Assembly: GCA_019247075.1 (NCBI GenBank)
Contig: JAFAPR010000096.1
Coordinates: forward strand, 1-32,728
Length of the DNA stretch: 32,728 nt
Direction: 5' to 3'
From: Solirubrobacterales bacterium
GTDB taxonomy: Bacteria > Actinomycetota > Thermoleophilia > Solirubrobacterales > Solirubrobacteraceae
In this document: positions 14,835 through 23,668 of the stretch, piece by piece
Numbering within the stretch: position 1 is the stretch's first letter
Layout of the letters: each line of letters begins with the position of its first letter
Notes under the pieces: generated by a model
The model's database searches: none
Told to the model about the DNA's origin: nothing
The model's input: the letters and a program-made list of their open reading frames with translations, nothing else
Program-made: the position numbers and the translations under genes

Positions 14835-16226
14835 GCCCGTGGTGCAGATTTGCTAAGGCTCGCGCACTGGCCGGCCGGGCGGCCGTGGCGGCGGAGGATG
14901 GGCCTGGCTCTCGTGGTTCCCGGGCTCGTCCTTCTGGTTGCCGCCTGCGGATCGTCGGGCTCGGGCTCGAACTCGTCCTCCAATAACAGCGCGCCCGCGG
15001 TCAATCTCAAGCACCCGGGGGGCAGCATCACCGTCGCGGTCGCCTACCCAAGCCCGCCCCCCGCGCTCCTGCAACAGTTCACCAAGCAGACGGGGGTCAA
15101 GGTGCGCTGGGTGAACGTGGGCTGGGACGACCTGCAGAGCAAGATCGTGGCCGCCTCCACCGCTCACAGCTACTTTGCCGACGTCACCGATGTGGACTGG
15201 TCGAAGACAGGCGAGTACTACAAGCTGCACTGGTTCTATCCGCTGAACCGATACTTCGCGATCTCGACGCTCTCGGGCCAGATGCCTCAGCTGAGTTCGT
15301 TCGTCGACAATGGCCAACTCGTAGGCATCCCCATGGACGCCTCATTCATGGTGTCGACGATGAACACCAAGCAATTCACCCATGCCGGCGTCACCAAGGC
15401 CCCCACGACGATCGCGCAGTACACGGCCGATCTGCAGAAGCTGAAGAGCTCCGGGGTCAATCCCCATCCACTGAATATTCCGCTCCAGGCCCAGGAGGGT
15501 CTGTCCACCTATTGGTACGAGACGACCGCGGCGTTCGGCGGGCACGTCCTCACCGCGCAACACAAGGCTGCGTTCACCTCTCCCAGCTCGCCCGGGTACA
15601 AGGCACTCGCCTGGATCGTGCACGCGTACAAGTCCGGACTGGTGCCACCGGGGAACATCAACATGGCCGACGTCGCGTCGCTGACTAGCAACATGGCGCA
15701 CGGCATGACCGCCTCGTCCCTCTCGGAGTATTCGGGCGACCTGGCCACGATCTACGACATTCCGAGCAACTCGAGCGTGGTGGGCCAGGTGAAGTACGTA
15801 TCCACCCCGACCGCCAGCGGAGCGCCGGCTCCCAACCTCGGCAACCCTGACGGCGTGGGAATACCGCGGACGGCCCACAACGTGGCGGGCGCTGTCGCGT
15901 TCATCAAGTGGTTGGATAAGCCGAGCAATCAGGCTCTGTGGGCGGGCGCCAACGGAGGCAAGGATGCCATCACCGGCTTCCCGCTCCCGGCCCAGAAGAA
16001 CGCCACCGCCATCCTTGCGTCCTCGCTGCATGGCAAGTCGGGCATTGGCGATCTAAGTCAGCTGCTCCGCGACAGCCAGCCCGTGTTCCAGAACGGCGCG
16101 CCGCCTTGGTATTCGCAGTTCTCAAACGCGGTGTACACGAATGTTCACGCCGCTGCGGCCGGCCAAGAAAGCGTGAAGGCAGCGATCAGCGCGATCGCCC
16201 AGGTCGTCAACCAGAACGCCCCCTAG
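14829..16226 (+). CDS. ABC sugar importer, substrate-binding lipoprotein
   Basis: The 465-residue protein has a signal GLALVVPGLVLLVAAC with lipobox VAAC and Cys40 as lipidation site. A serine/asparagine-rich linker follows (GSSGSGSNSSSNNS). The mature part is a family-1 extracellular binding protein: SITVAVAYPSPPPALLQQFTKQTGVKVRWVNVGWDDLQSKIVAA at the N-lobe, then YFADVTDVDWSK, and GIPRTAHNVAGAVAFIKWLDKPSNQALW in the C-lobe. Such proteins capture mono- or oligosaccharides outside the membrane. Two permease genes follow at once. The start at ATG 14829 is set by the promoter spacing. Substrate cannot be read from sequence; neighbours suggest an alpha-galactoside, amino sugar or sugar-amine conjugate. 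Confidence 0.9.
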   Translation: MRARGADLLRLAHWPAGRPWRRRMGLALVVPGLVLLVAACGSSGSGSNSSSNNSAPAVNLKHPGGSITVAVAYPSPPPALLQQFTKQTGVKVRWVNVGWDDLQSKIVAASTAHSYFADVTDVDWSKTGEYYKLHWFYPLNRYFAISTLSGQMPQLSSFVDNGQLVGIPMDASFMVSTMNTKQFTHAGVTKAPTTIAQYTADLQKLKSSGVNPHPLNIPLQAQEGLSTYWYETTAAFGGHVLTAQHKAAFTSPSSPGYKALAWIVHAYKSGLVPPGNINMADVASLTSNMAHGMTASSLSEYSGDLATIYDIPSNSSVVGQVKYVSTPTASGAPAPNLGNPDGVGIPRTAHNVAGAVAFIKWLDKPSNQALWAGANGGKDAITGFPLPAQKNATAILASSLHGKSGIGDLSQLLRDSQPVFQNGAPPWYSQFSNAVYTNVHAAAAGQESVKAAISAIAQVVNQNAP

Positions 16227-16242
16227 CCGCACCCCCGGGCCC

Positions 16243-17193
16243 TTGTCCGGAACCGAGCTGCTCGAATCTCCCGAAGTCGAGACAGCAGCGCCTAGGCGGT
16301 GGCGGCGGCGAGAGCCGTCGGTGCGGTCGCAGCGCCAGCGGCTGGCTTACATCCTGCTCGCGCCATTGGCCCTGTTTATCGGTGCGTTGACGTTGTACCC
16401 GACGGCCGTGACAACCGTCGAGGCGTTCTTCCGCGAGTACTCGCTGGTAAACAACCACAACTTCGTCGGCTTGAAAAACTTCCATGACGCCTTCTCGACT
16501 CCGGCGATCCGTCAGAGCTTCGTCAATACGGGGATCTACGTGCTGTCCGGAACGGTGCTGTCGGTCGTGCTCGGGATCGCGTTCGCGCTGCTGCTGCGGC
16601 AGCGCTCGCGCTGGCGCGCGCCGCTGCTCGCCCTCGTCGTGCTGCCGTGGGCGCTGCCGCCGGTGGTCGAGGCACTGCTGTGGAGCCGGATCTACGACCC
16701 GACCTTCGGACCCCTGAACGGGGTTCTGAAGTCCATCGGACTGATCAGCCACAACCAGGTGTGGCTCGGTTCCAACCGCTGGGAGGCGCTGGTGCTGATC
16801 GAACTCGTGCAGGTCTGGCAGACCACCCCTCTGTGCGTGTTGCTCATCCTGGCGGCCCTGCAGCTAATCCCGTCGGAGCTCTATGAGGCCGGCGCGGTGG
16901 ACGGCGCGAGCGCCTGGCACGGGTTCCGCTACATCACCCTGCCGCTACTGCGGCCCGGAATCACGATCGCGATGGTCGCGGCCATCACCGCCAGTCTCAA
17001 CATCTTTGATCAGCCCTATATCCTCACCGGCGACGCCAGCGCATCGGCCTCGGTGGGCGTTCAGACCTACCTCGTAAGCTTCCAGAACCTGAACTTCGGC
17101 GAGGGTTATGCGCTGTCGTTGATCATGACCCTGGCGACCGCGGCCATCTCTCTGCTGGTGCTGCGTCTCGTCTACAGAAGGGTGGAGTTCTGA
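16243..17193 (+). CDS. ABC sugar importer permease (MalF/UgpA type)
   Basis: The 316-residue protein has six hydrophobic helices beginning LAYILLAPLALFIGALTLYPTAV. The EAA loop EAGAVDGASAWHGFRYITLPLLRPG near residue 215 contacts the ATPase. The track start is TTG 16243, without a clear ribosome site; GTG 16321 just before the first helix is an alternative. It lies 16 bp after the lipoprotein gene and 17 bp before the second permease gene, so all belong to one operon. It forms the membrane channel as a heterodimer with the next gene product. The ATPase is encoded in the opposite-strand operon nearby. Confidence 0.93.
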   Translation: MSGTELLESPEVETAAPRRWRRREPSVRSQRQRLAYILLAPLALFIGALTLYPTAVTTVEAFFREYSLVNNHNFVGLKNFHDAFSTPAIRQSFVNTGIYVLSGTVLSVVLGIAFALLLRQRSRWRAPLLALVVLPWALPPVVEALLWSRIYDPTFGPLNGVLKSIGLISHNQVWLGSNRWEALVLIELVQVWQTTPLCVLLILAALQLIPSELYEAGAVDGASAWHGFRYITLPLLRPGITIAMVAAITASLNIFDQPYILTGDASASASVGVQTYLVSFQNLNFGEGYALSLIMTLATAAISLLVLRLVYRRVEF

Positions 17194-17210
17194 GCTCGGC
17201 CGCGGCATCT

Positions 17211-18095
17211 GTGCCGCTGGTGAGCCGGCGTCCGTCGGGCCGCACGCGGCGAGTCGCGCGCCGATGGGGCCGCTGGATCGCGCTGGTGCTGGTCGTCATC
17301 TGGTCGCTCTTCCCGCTCTACTGGGGCCTCAGCACGAGTCTGATGTCGAGCGGCGCGGCCGACTCGCTGCCGGTCCACTACTACCCCCACCCGCTGTACC
17401 TCTCCAACTACGGGCAGCTGCTCAACCTTCAGCACGCCAATCTCGGCACGCTCCCATACCAGCTGCGTCAGTCGCTTTTGAACTCCACGATCGAGTCAGT
17501 TGGCACGACCGTCTTGACCGTGTTCGTGGCGATTTTTGCCGCCTACGCATTCGCGCGGCTGGAGTTCCGCTTCAAGCGGATCATCCTCGTGACCACGATC
17601 GCGACGCTGTTGCTGCCCGCGTACGCGACCCTGCTGCCGCTGTACAAGCTCATGACGAGCTGGAACCTGGTCAACACGTACCTCGGGATAATCCTGACCA
17701 ACACATCAGGGTTCCTTCCCCTGGCGATCTGGATCCTCTACAACTATTTCCAGGGCCTCCCGAAAGAGCTCGAGGAGGCGGCGTTCATCGATGGGGCTCG
17801 CCCGCTGGAGGCGCTGGCGCGCGTGATCCTGCCGCTCTCGCTCCCAGGCATCGCTGCCGCGGCCGCTGTCACGTTCCTCTTCAGCTGGTCTCAGTTCCTG
17901 TTCCCGCTGATTCTGACCACTGACTTGAGATCCGAGCCCGCGACGGTCGTGATCGCAGCTCTTTACGGCCCAAGGTTGGTGGCTTTCAGCTTGATGGCCG
18001 CGGCGGGCATGCTTGCGATCGCGGTCCCTGCTGCCCTGGCGTTGCTGCTCAACCGGTACATCGTGAGCGGCCTCACGGCGGGGGCCACCAAATGA
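17211..18095 (+). CDS. ABC sugar importer permease (MalG/UgpE type)
   Basis: The 294-residue protein has an N-terminal helix WIALVLVVIWSLFPLYWGLSTSL and further helices such as IILVTTIATLLLPAYATLLPLYKLM. Its EAA loop is EEAAFIDGARPLEALARVILPLSLPG. This is the shorter partner permease of CUT1-type importers. It starts with GTG 17211. Its TGA overlaps the ATG of the SDR gene (ATGA), so the SDR is translationally coupled to the importer, a strong hint that the dehydrogenase acts on the imported substrate. Confidence 0.93.
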   Translation: MPLVSRRPSGRTRRVARRWGRWIALVLVVIWSLFPLYWGLSTSLMSSGAADSLPVHYYPHPLYLSNYGQLLNLQHANLGTLPYQLRQSLLNSTIESVGTTVLTVFVAIFAAYAFARLEFRFKRIILVTTIATLLLPAYATLLPLYKLMTSWNLVNTYLGIILTNTSGFLPLAIWILYNYFQGLPKELEEAAFIDGARPLEALARVILPLSLPGIAAAAAVTFLFSWSQFLFPLILTTDLRSEPATVVIAALYGPRLVAFSLMAAAGMLAIAVPAALALLLNRYIVSGLTAGATK

Positions 18096-18820
18096 CCGAG
18101 CCAAACCAACCGCTCGCGGGCCGCGTGGTGATCGTTACGGGCGCGAGCTCAGGTGTCGGAGCCGCCGCCACGAGGGCGCTGATCGCAGCAGGAGCGCGCG
18201 TGGTCGCCGTCGCGCGCTCCGGGGAAAGGCTCGGGTCGCTCCAGGTCCCTGACGATGCGAGCCTGCTGAGGGAATCGGCGGACGTGCGCGCGCGCGAGGA
18301 CATGGAGCGCGTCGCCCAGCTCGCCGTTGACCGCTTCGGCGCCTGCGACGCGATCGTCTGCAACGCCGGCGTCGGCGAGTACGCCGACTTCCTGGACATG
18401 ACCCCCGAAACCGTCACCGAGATCGTCGAGACCAACCTGCTTGGAACCGTGTGGTCGATCCGGGCCGTACTGCCGCACATGCTCGCCGCCGGCGGCGGCG
18501 ACATTGTCGTCGTGAGCTCCGTGGTGGCGGTGATGGACTCCGCCGGCGAGGCGGTCTACGCCGCCACCAAAGCAGGCCAGAAGACGCTTGCGGCCTGCTT
18601 GGATCTCGAGCTGCGAAGTCGGGGCGTGCGCCTCTCGACCGTCCTGCCCGGGGGGGTGAAGACCGAATTTGCGATCGGCCGCGGGCGGACGCCCGACATG
18701 CCGGACTTCGCCACCATGCTCGAGCCGGAGGACGTCGCCGCCGTGATCCTCACCATCCTCTCCCAGCCCCGGCACGTCCGGACCACCGTCTGGGGGCTGT
18801 CTCACTTGGAAGAGGACTAG
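18092..18820 (+). CDS. Short-chain dehydrogenase/reductase
   Basis: The 242-residue protein is a classical SDR. It has the nucleotide-binding TGASSGVG (residues 16-23), the NAG motif (91-93), the catalytic serine near 142 in VVVSSVVAV and YAATK with Tyr156 and Lys160. RVVAVARSGERL after the second strand has basic residues that favour NADP(H), an inference. GGVKTEF is the usual loop after the active site. It oxidises or reduces an alcohol/carbonyl in the cytoplasm; the substrate is unknown. The ATGA overlap with the second permease gene makes it the last gene of the importer operon, so a sugar or sugar-derived substrate is likely. Confidence 0.9.
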   Translation: MTEPNQPLAGRVVIVTGASSGVGAAATRALIAAGARVVAVARSGERLGSLQVPDDASLLRESADVRAREDMERVAQLAVDRFGACDAIVCNAGVGEYADFLDMTPETVTEIVETNLLGTVWSIRAVLPHMLAAGGGDIVVVSSVVAVMDSAGEAVYAATKAGQKTLAACLDLELRSRGVRLSTVLPGGVKTEFAIGRGRTPDMPDFATMLEPEDVAAVILTILSQPRHVRTTVWGLSHLEED

Positions 18821-18825
18821 GGACG

Positions 18826-18839
18826 CGCGGCGAGCCGCG
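18826..18839. terminator. Small GC hairpin between two convergent operons
   Basis: CGCGG-CGAG-CCGCG forms a 5-bp stem with a tetraloop in the 40-bp gap between the SDR stop and the ATPase stop. Location suits a bidirectional terminator, but there is no T-run and short GC hairpins are common here. Confidence 0.25.
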
Positions 18840-18860
18840 ACCACCCGCTCGCCCCGGCGC

Positions 18861-20060
18861 CTAGTTCCAGAGCGCCGCGCCCGACTGCGGGTCGAAGAAG
18901 TGCAGTCGCTCGGTGTCCACGACGAACGTGGCCCGCTCGCTGGCGCGTACCTGCGACCGAGTCTGCACGCGCGCCACACCGGTGTCGCGAGCTGCGAGCT
19001 CCGACCCGCCCGAGGCCAAGTCGACGAGCTCCTCCTCCTCGCTGGCGGCCGCGGCGTCCTCGGAGTGGACCCGCGCAGCATCGATGTGGAAGTGGACCAT
19101 CAGCTCCGAGCCGAGCGCCTCGACCAGCTTCACGTCGCCCACGAGGGTGGCTCCATTGAGCTCTGCGCGCTCGAGCGAAGCGTCGCTGAGGTGCTCGGGC
19201 CGGATTCCCACGAGCAGCTTGTGGTCGTTGAACGGCCGCAACGCGGTTCGCTCGGAACGGACGCGGTCGGGCAGCGAAAGCGTCTGCGAGCCAAGGCGGA
19301 CCGCGCTGCCGTCGGGGGAGAGCGTGCCTTCGTAGAGGTTCATCGCGGGAGAGCCGATGAAGGCCGCCACGAATACATTGCCCGGGCGGTCGTAGATCGC
19401 CTGAGGCGCCTGGCACTGCTGCAGGACGCCCGAGCGCAGCACCGCGACGCGATCGCCCATGGTCATCGCCTCGGTTTGGTCGTGGGTCACGTACAGGGTG
19501 GCGACACCGAGCCGGTGCTGGATCTCCGAGATCTCGGCCCGCATCTGCACGCGCAGCTTGGCGTCGAGGTTGGACAGCGGTTCGTCCATCAGGAACACCG
19601 AGGGCTCGCGCACGATCGCCCGACCCATGGCGACGCGCTGGCGCTGTCCGCCCGAGAGCTGCGCCGGTTTGCGGTCCAAGTGCTCGCTCAGGCCTAGGAT
19701 CTTCGCCGCCTCTTTGACGCTTGCGTCGATCCGTTGCTTGGGCACCTTCTTCAGCCGCAGCGCAAAGCCGATGTTGCGGGCCACCGTCATGTGGGGGTAG
19801 AGCGCGTAGTTCTGGAAGACCATCGCGACGTCGCGCTCCTTCGGGGAAAGCTCGTTCACGACGCGGTCGCCGATCCGGACGGTCCCGCCCGTGATCTCCT
19901 CGAGCCCGGCCACCATACGCAGCGCCGTGGTCTTGCCGCAGCCCGAAGGCCCCACCAGCACCATAAACTCGCCGTCGGCCACGCGCAGGTCCAGATTGGA
20001 GACGGCCGTGGTGCCGTTGGGGAAGATTTTGGTCAGCTTGTCGAGGGTGACAGTGGCCAT
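18861..20060 (-). CDS. ABC sugar importer ATPase (UgpC/MsiK type)
   Basis: ATG 20060 gives 399 residues; the longer track ORF reads into the ALDH gene end. Walker A is GPSGCGKT (37-44), the Q-loop is VFQNYALYPHM, the signature LSGGQRQRVAMGRAIVREP starts at 135, and Walker B is VFLMDEP. The C-terminal TOBE-type regulatory domain (LVGIRPEHL) is present and carries an acidic insertion, SEDAAAASEEEELVD. Proteins of this type energise CUT1 importers, sometimes several at once. Here it is separate from its permeases and lies 23 bp downstream of the aldehyde dehydrogenase gene on the same strand, so the two form an operon convergent with the importer genes. Confidence 0.93.
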   Translation of the reverse strand: MATVTLDKLTKIFPNGTTAVSNLDLRVADGEFMVLVGPSGCGKTTALRMVAGLEEITGGTVRIGDRVVNELSPKERDVAMVFQNYALYPHMTVARNIGFALRLKKVPKQRIDASVKEAAKILGLSEHLDRKPAQLSGGQRQRVAMGRAIVREPSVFLMDEPLSNLDAKLRVQMRAEISEIQHRLGVATLYVTHDQTEAMTMGDRVAVLRSGVLQQCQAPQAIYDRPGNVFVAAFIGSPAMNLYEGTLSPDGSAVRLGSQTLSLPDRVRSERTALRPFNDHKLLVGIRPEHLSDASLERAELNGATLVGDVKLVEALGSELMVHFHIDAARVHSEDAAAASEEEELVDLASGGSELAARDTGVARVQTRSQVRASERATFVVDTERLHFFDPQSGAALWN

Positions 20061-20083
20061 CGCCGCGTTCTCGCCGCGCGGGG

Positions 20084-21607
20084 TCAGTCGAGCAGGCGTA
20101 TGTAGGTCATCTTGACCTGGGTGTAGTTCTCGAGTGCGTGCACCGATAGGTCGCGACCGCCGCCGGACTGCTTGTAACCGCCGAAGGGGAGCGAGAGGTC
20201 GCCGTAGTCGTAGCAATTGACGTATACGGTTCCCGAGCTCAGCCCTCGCGCGAAACGGTGCGCCTTGTTGACGTCGCTCGTCCACACCGCGGCCGACAGG
20301 CCGTAGGCGGTGTCGTTGGCGGCCCTCAGGGCCTCCTCCTCTGAGGAGAAGGACTGGACGGCCAGCACCGGGCCGAATATCTCTTCACGTGCGATCCGCA
20401 TCCCGGCGTCCACGCCGGTGAAGACGGTCGGCTCCACATAGAAGCCGCCCGTCTCTTCCCGTGCGCGGTGGCCTCCGTTGTAGAGCTCTGCTCCCTCCCG
20501 GCTGCCAAGGCGGATGTAATCCAGAACGCGCTCCATCTGCCGCTCGTCGACCATCGCTCCCAGTCGCGTGTCAGGGTGCAGCGGGTCCCCGGGCTGCCAT
20601 TGCTCGGCCTGCTGCGCGAGGCGCTCGAGGACCTGATCGCGGATTGACTCGTGCACCAGCAGGCGCGAGCTCGCATTGCACATCTGGCCGGCATTGACAA
20701 AGATCCCCGTGGCCGTCTCTTCGACCGCGAGTTCGAGATCGGGCACGTCGGAGAGGATGACCGAGGGCGATTTTCCGCCGCACTCGAGCTGCACGCCCTT
20801 CATGTTCGAGGCTCCGGCGTAAGTGAGGAACAGCTTCCCCACCTCGGTCGAGCCCGTAAAGGCGATCTTGTCGACCTCCATGTGGAGGCCGAGCGCCTTG
20901 CCCGCCACCTCACCGAAGCCAGGCACTACGTTCAGCACCCCTTGCGGAAGCTCCACTTGGAGCGCCAATTCCGCCAGGCGCAAGATGCACAACGGTGACT
21001 GTTCGGCCGGCTTGACCACCACTGAGTTGCCGGTCGCCAGAGCCGGCGCGAGCTTCCACATGGGCACGTCCAAGGGGTAATTCCAGGGCACCACGATGCC
21101 CACGACGCCGAGCGGCTCGCGCGTCATCAGGGTCAGCGCTGAAGGGCCGGTCGGGCCGACCTCGCCGTAGACCTTGTCGATCGCCTCGGCGTAGTAGCGA
21201 AGCGTGCCGGCGGCGTCGAGCACCTCCTCTCGCGCGTCGGTGATGGGCTTGCCCATGTCCATCGTGATCAGGGTCCCCAGCACGTCGACGTCCGCCTCGA
21301 TCAACTCGGCGAGCGCAAACAGGATCGTCTTGCGGCCTTGCGGCTCGGCATTCCGCCACGCGCCGCCCTCGAACGCCCGCCGTGCGGCGCGCACCGCCCT
21401 GTCGACGTCCTCGGCTCCGCACTCGGCCACATGGCAGAGAATCTCCCCCGAAACAGGACTCACGCATTCGAATCGCGCGCCCGAGACCGCGTCGACAAAC
21501 CGCCCGTCGATGAAGGCATCGCGGGGCCAGTGGGCAATCTGGGCGACAGGCGAGCGCGCGGGCGTGCTCAGGTCCTCGGCTTGCGTCAGAGTTCTCTCCT
21601 CGCTCAA
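20084..21607 (-). CDS. NAD(P)-dependent aldehyde dehydrogenase
   Basis: The protein is a complete ALDH of about 500 residues. PWNYPLDVPMWKLAPALATGNSVVVKPAEQSPL is the cofactor region, VQLECGGKSPSVIL carries the general-base glutamate, and GIFVNAGQMCNASSRLLVHESI has the catalytic cysteine. FGGYKQSGGGRDLSVHALENYTQVK is the C-terminal signature of amino-aldehyde and betaine-aldehyde type enzymes. The start is uncertain: TTG 21607 is chosen, but GAGGAGAG lies after it and the track ORF runs to 21805. It is divergent from the copper amine oxidase gene (108 bp between starts), so the pair can oxidise a primary amine to the acid. The ATPase gene follows 23 bp later. Confidence 0.88.
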   Translation of the reverse strand: MSEERTLTQAEDLSTPARSPVAQIAHWPRDAFIDGRFVDAVSGARFECVSPVSGEILCHVAECGAEDVDRAVRAARRAFEGGAWRNAEPQGRKTILFALAELIEADVDVLGTLITMDMGKPITDAREEVLDAAGTLRYYAEAIDKVYGEVGPTGPSALTLMTREPLGVVGIVVPWNYPLDVPMWKLAPALATGNSVVVKPAEQSPLCILRLAELALQVELPQGVLNVVPGFGEVAGKALGLHMEVDKIAFTGSTEVGKLFLTYAGASNMKGVQLECGGKSPSVILSDVPDLELAVEETATGIFVNAGQMCNASSRLLVHESIRDQVLERLAQQAEQWQPGDPLHPDTRLGAMVDERQMERVLDYIRLGSREGAELYNGGHRAREETGGFYVEPTVFTGVDAGMRIAREEIFGPVLAVQSFSSEEEALRAANDTAYGLSAAVWTSDVNKAHRFARGLSSGTVYVNCYDYGDLSLPFGGYKQSGGGRDLSVHALENYTQVKMTYIRLLD

Positions 21608-21685
21608 TTGTGGGCTCGCACGAGCGTAGGGCAGCGCGGCCTTGCGGACTCTACCACGCGCAATCGGTGTTCTGTTACGCTTGAT

Positions 21686-21695
21686 TTCGCGCGAA
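21686..21695. promoter_or_regulatory. Perfect 10-bp palindrome in the ALDH / amine-oxidase divergent region
   Basis: TTCGCGCGAA is a perfect palindrome followed by AGCGCT, 20 bp before the amine-oxidase ATG. Its central place between two divergent genes suggests an operator. The regulator is unknown; the DeoR protein of the island is a candidate. Confidence 0.35.
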
Positions 21696-21715
21696 GCGCT
21701 GCCATTTGGGCAAAT

Positions 21716-23668
21716 ATGACCGCGATTACGATCTCTCATCCGCTCGATCCGCTCAGGACCGAGGAGATCGTCGCGGTCGCCGCAGCAGTCCGGGCCGCGG
21801 CTCAATACGGCGACCTGAGTGCGCTGGTCCGCTTCATCACGATCGATTTGCGGGAGCCGGACAAGGCCGCGGTCTTGGACTGGAGTAGGAACGGCGGCGA
21901 GCTACCCCCGCGCGACGCGGAAGTGGTCCTGCTGGACGGGGGCGATGGAGCAACGCACGAAGTGACCGTGGCGCTCGACGGCGAGGCGCGGGTGGTGGCC
22001 TGGCGGCGGCGCGACGACGTCCAACCGATGGCTGTCGTCGGCGAGTTGATGGTGGCCGAGGAGCTCGTCAAGCACGACGAGCGGTTCCGTGCGGCTCTCG
22101 CCAGACGAGGCATCACCGACTTCGAAGCCGTCCAGGTAGACGCCTGGCCGGCCGGGAACTTCAATTACGAGGATGAGGTCGGCAGGAGGTTGGCCCGCTG
22201 CGTGGTCTTCATCCGGCCCGCCGGCGAGGAGAACGAATGGGCCCACCCGGTCGACGGCCTGATCGCGCTCGTCGACCTCAACCGTCAGCAGATCCTACGA
22301 ATCGAGGATCACGGCGAGGTGCCGATTCCGACCGAGCCGGGCGATTTCGATGCGACCGCCGCGGGGCCTCCCCGCGACGACATCGCACCGCTCGAGATCG
22401 TCCAGCCGCAGGGGGCGGGATTCACCGTCGACGGCAACGTCATCCGCTGGCAGCGGTGGGAGCTGCACGTCGGGTTCACCTCGCGCGAGGGGCTCGTGTT
22501 GAACCAGGTTGGCTACCACGACCGGGGGCTTTTGCGCTCGATCATCTACCGCGCTTCGCTCTCGGAGATGATCGTCCCCTACGGCGACCCGAGCCCCACG
22601 CACTACTTCAAGAACGCGATGGACGCGGGCGAGAACGGCGTCGGCGTGTGTGCGTCATCGCTCGAGCTTGGCTGCGACTGCCTGGGCGAAATCTTCTACC
22701 TCGAGGCCAACGTCGCGGACGCCGACGGGGCTCCTGTGACGATTCCTAATGCGATCTGCATCCACGAGGAGGATGTGGGCGTGTTGTGGCGCCACATCGA
22801 TTGGCGGCGGGGCGCAGGGGAGGTGCGGCGCTCTCGCCGGCTCGTGATCTCGTCCTTTTCGGCGATCGGCAATTACGACTACGGCTTCTTCTGGTACCTC
22901 TACCAGGACGGCACGATCGAGTACGAGATCAAGCTGACGGGAGTCCTCTCGACCGGCGGAGTGGCTCCAGACGAGAAGCCGCGCTACGGAACGCTGGTGG
23001 CACCGGGCCTCAACGCGATGATCCACCAGCACTTCTTCAACGTGCGACTCGACCTCGACGTCGACGGCCTCGAGAACGCGGTCGAGGAGGTGTGGACCGA
23101 ATCCGAGCCCTTGGGGCCGAGCAACCCTCACGGCAATGCCTACCGCGCGCACCGGCGTCGCTTCGCTTCCGAACGCGGCGCGATCCGGCGCACCGATCCC
23201 GCGTCGGCGCGCTGGTGGGAGATAGTCAATCCCCGCATCCGCCACCGTTTGGGAGCACCGGTGGGGTACCGGCTGATCCCCGGCGAGAACGCGGTCCCCT
23301 TCGCCGCGGCCGAGGCCGCCGTGAGCAAGCGCGCCGGGTTCGTTCGCGAGCACCTCTGGGTCACTCCATACGACCGCGGCGAGCGGTTCGCGGCCGGCGA
23401 GTATCCCAACCAGCATCCCGGTGGCGCGGGCCTTCCCGAATGGACCTCTGCCGACCGGCCGATCGATTGCCGGGACATCGTCGTCTGGTACACCTTCGGC
23501 CACCATCACGTGCCCAGGCCCGAGGATTGGCCCGTGATGCCGGTGGCGACGATCGGTTTCAAGCTAAAGCCGGTCGGCTTCTTCGATCGCAATCCGTCGC
23601 TCGACGTGCCCCCGTCCGTCCCGCACCGCAGCCACCGCGCGCGCGATGGCGGGGGAGCGCCCTCCTAG
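21716..23668 (+). CDS. Copper-containing primary amine oxidase (topaquinone enzyme)
   Basis: ATG 21716 gives 650 residues, the normal length; the earlier part of the track ORF is a shadow of the ALDH gene. The start MTAITISHPLDPLRTEEI is typical. AIGNYDYGFFWYLYQDGTIEYE holds the topaquinone precursor Tyr387 in NYD. YGDPSPTHYFKNAMDAGENGVG carries the catalytic-base aspartate. Copper ligands are the HQH of MIHQHFFNVRLD and a histidine of HHHVPRPEDWPVMP. The enzyme converts R-CH2-NH2, O2 and water to aldehyde, ammonia and H2O2. Relatives act on tyramine, phenylethylamine or histamine; the substrate here is not readable. No signal peptide. Its stop directly abuts the GH4 start. Confidence 0.93.
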   Translation: MTAITISHPLDPLRTEEIVAVAAAVRAAAQYGDLSALVRFITIDLREPDKAAVLDWSRNGGELPPRDAEVVLLDGGDGATHEVTVALDGEARVVAWRRRDDVQPMAVVGELMVAEELVKHDERFRAALARRGITDFEAVQVDAWPAGNFNYEDEVGRRLARCVVFIRPAGEENEWAHPVDGLIALVDLNRQQILRIEDHGEVPIPTEPGDFDATAAGPPRDDIAPLEIVQPQGAGFTVDGNVIRWQRWELHVGFTSREGLVLNQVGYHDRGLLRSIIYRASLSEMIVPYGDPSPTHYFKNAMDAGENGVGVCASSLELGCDCLGEIFYLEANVADADGAPVTIPNAICIHEEDVGVLWRHIDWRRGAGEVRRSRRLVISSFSAIGNYDYGFFWYLYQDGTIEYEIKLTGVLSTGGVAPDEKPRYGTLVAPGLNAMIHQHFFNVRLDLDVDGLENAVEEVWTESEPLGPSNPHGNAYRAHRRRFASERGAIRRTDPASARWWEIVNPRIRHRLGAPVGYRLIPGENAVPFAAAEAAVSKRAGFVREHLWVTPYDRGERFAAGEYPNQHPGGAGLPEWTSADRPIDCRDIVVWYTFGHHHVPRPEDWPVMPVATIGFKLKPVGFFDRNPSLDVPPSVPHRSHRARDGGGAPS

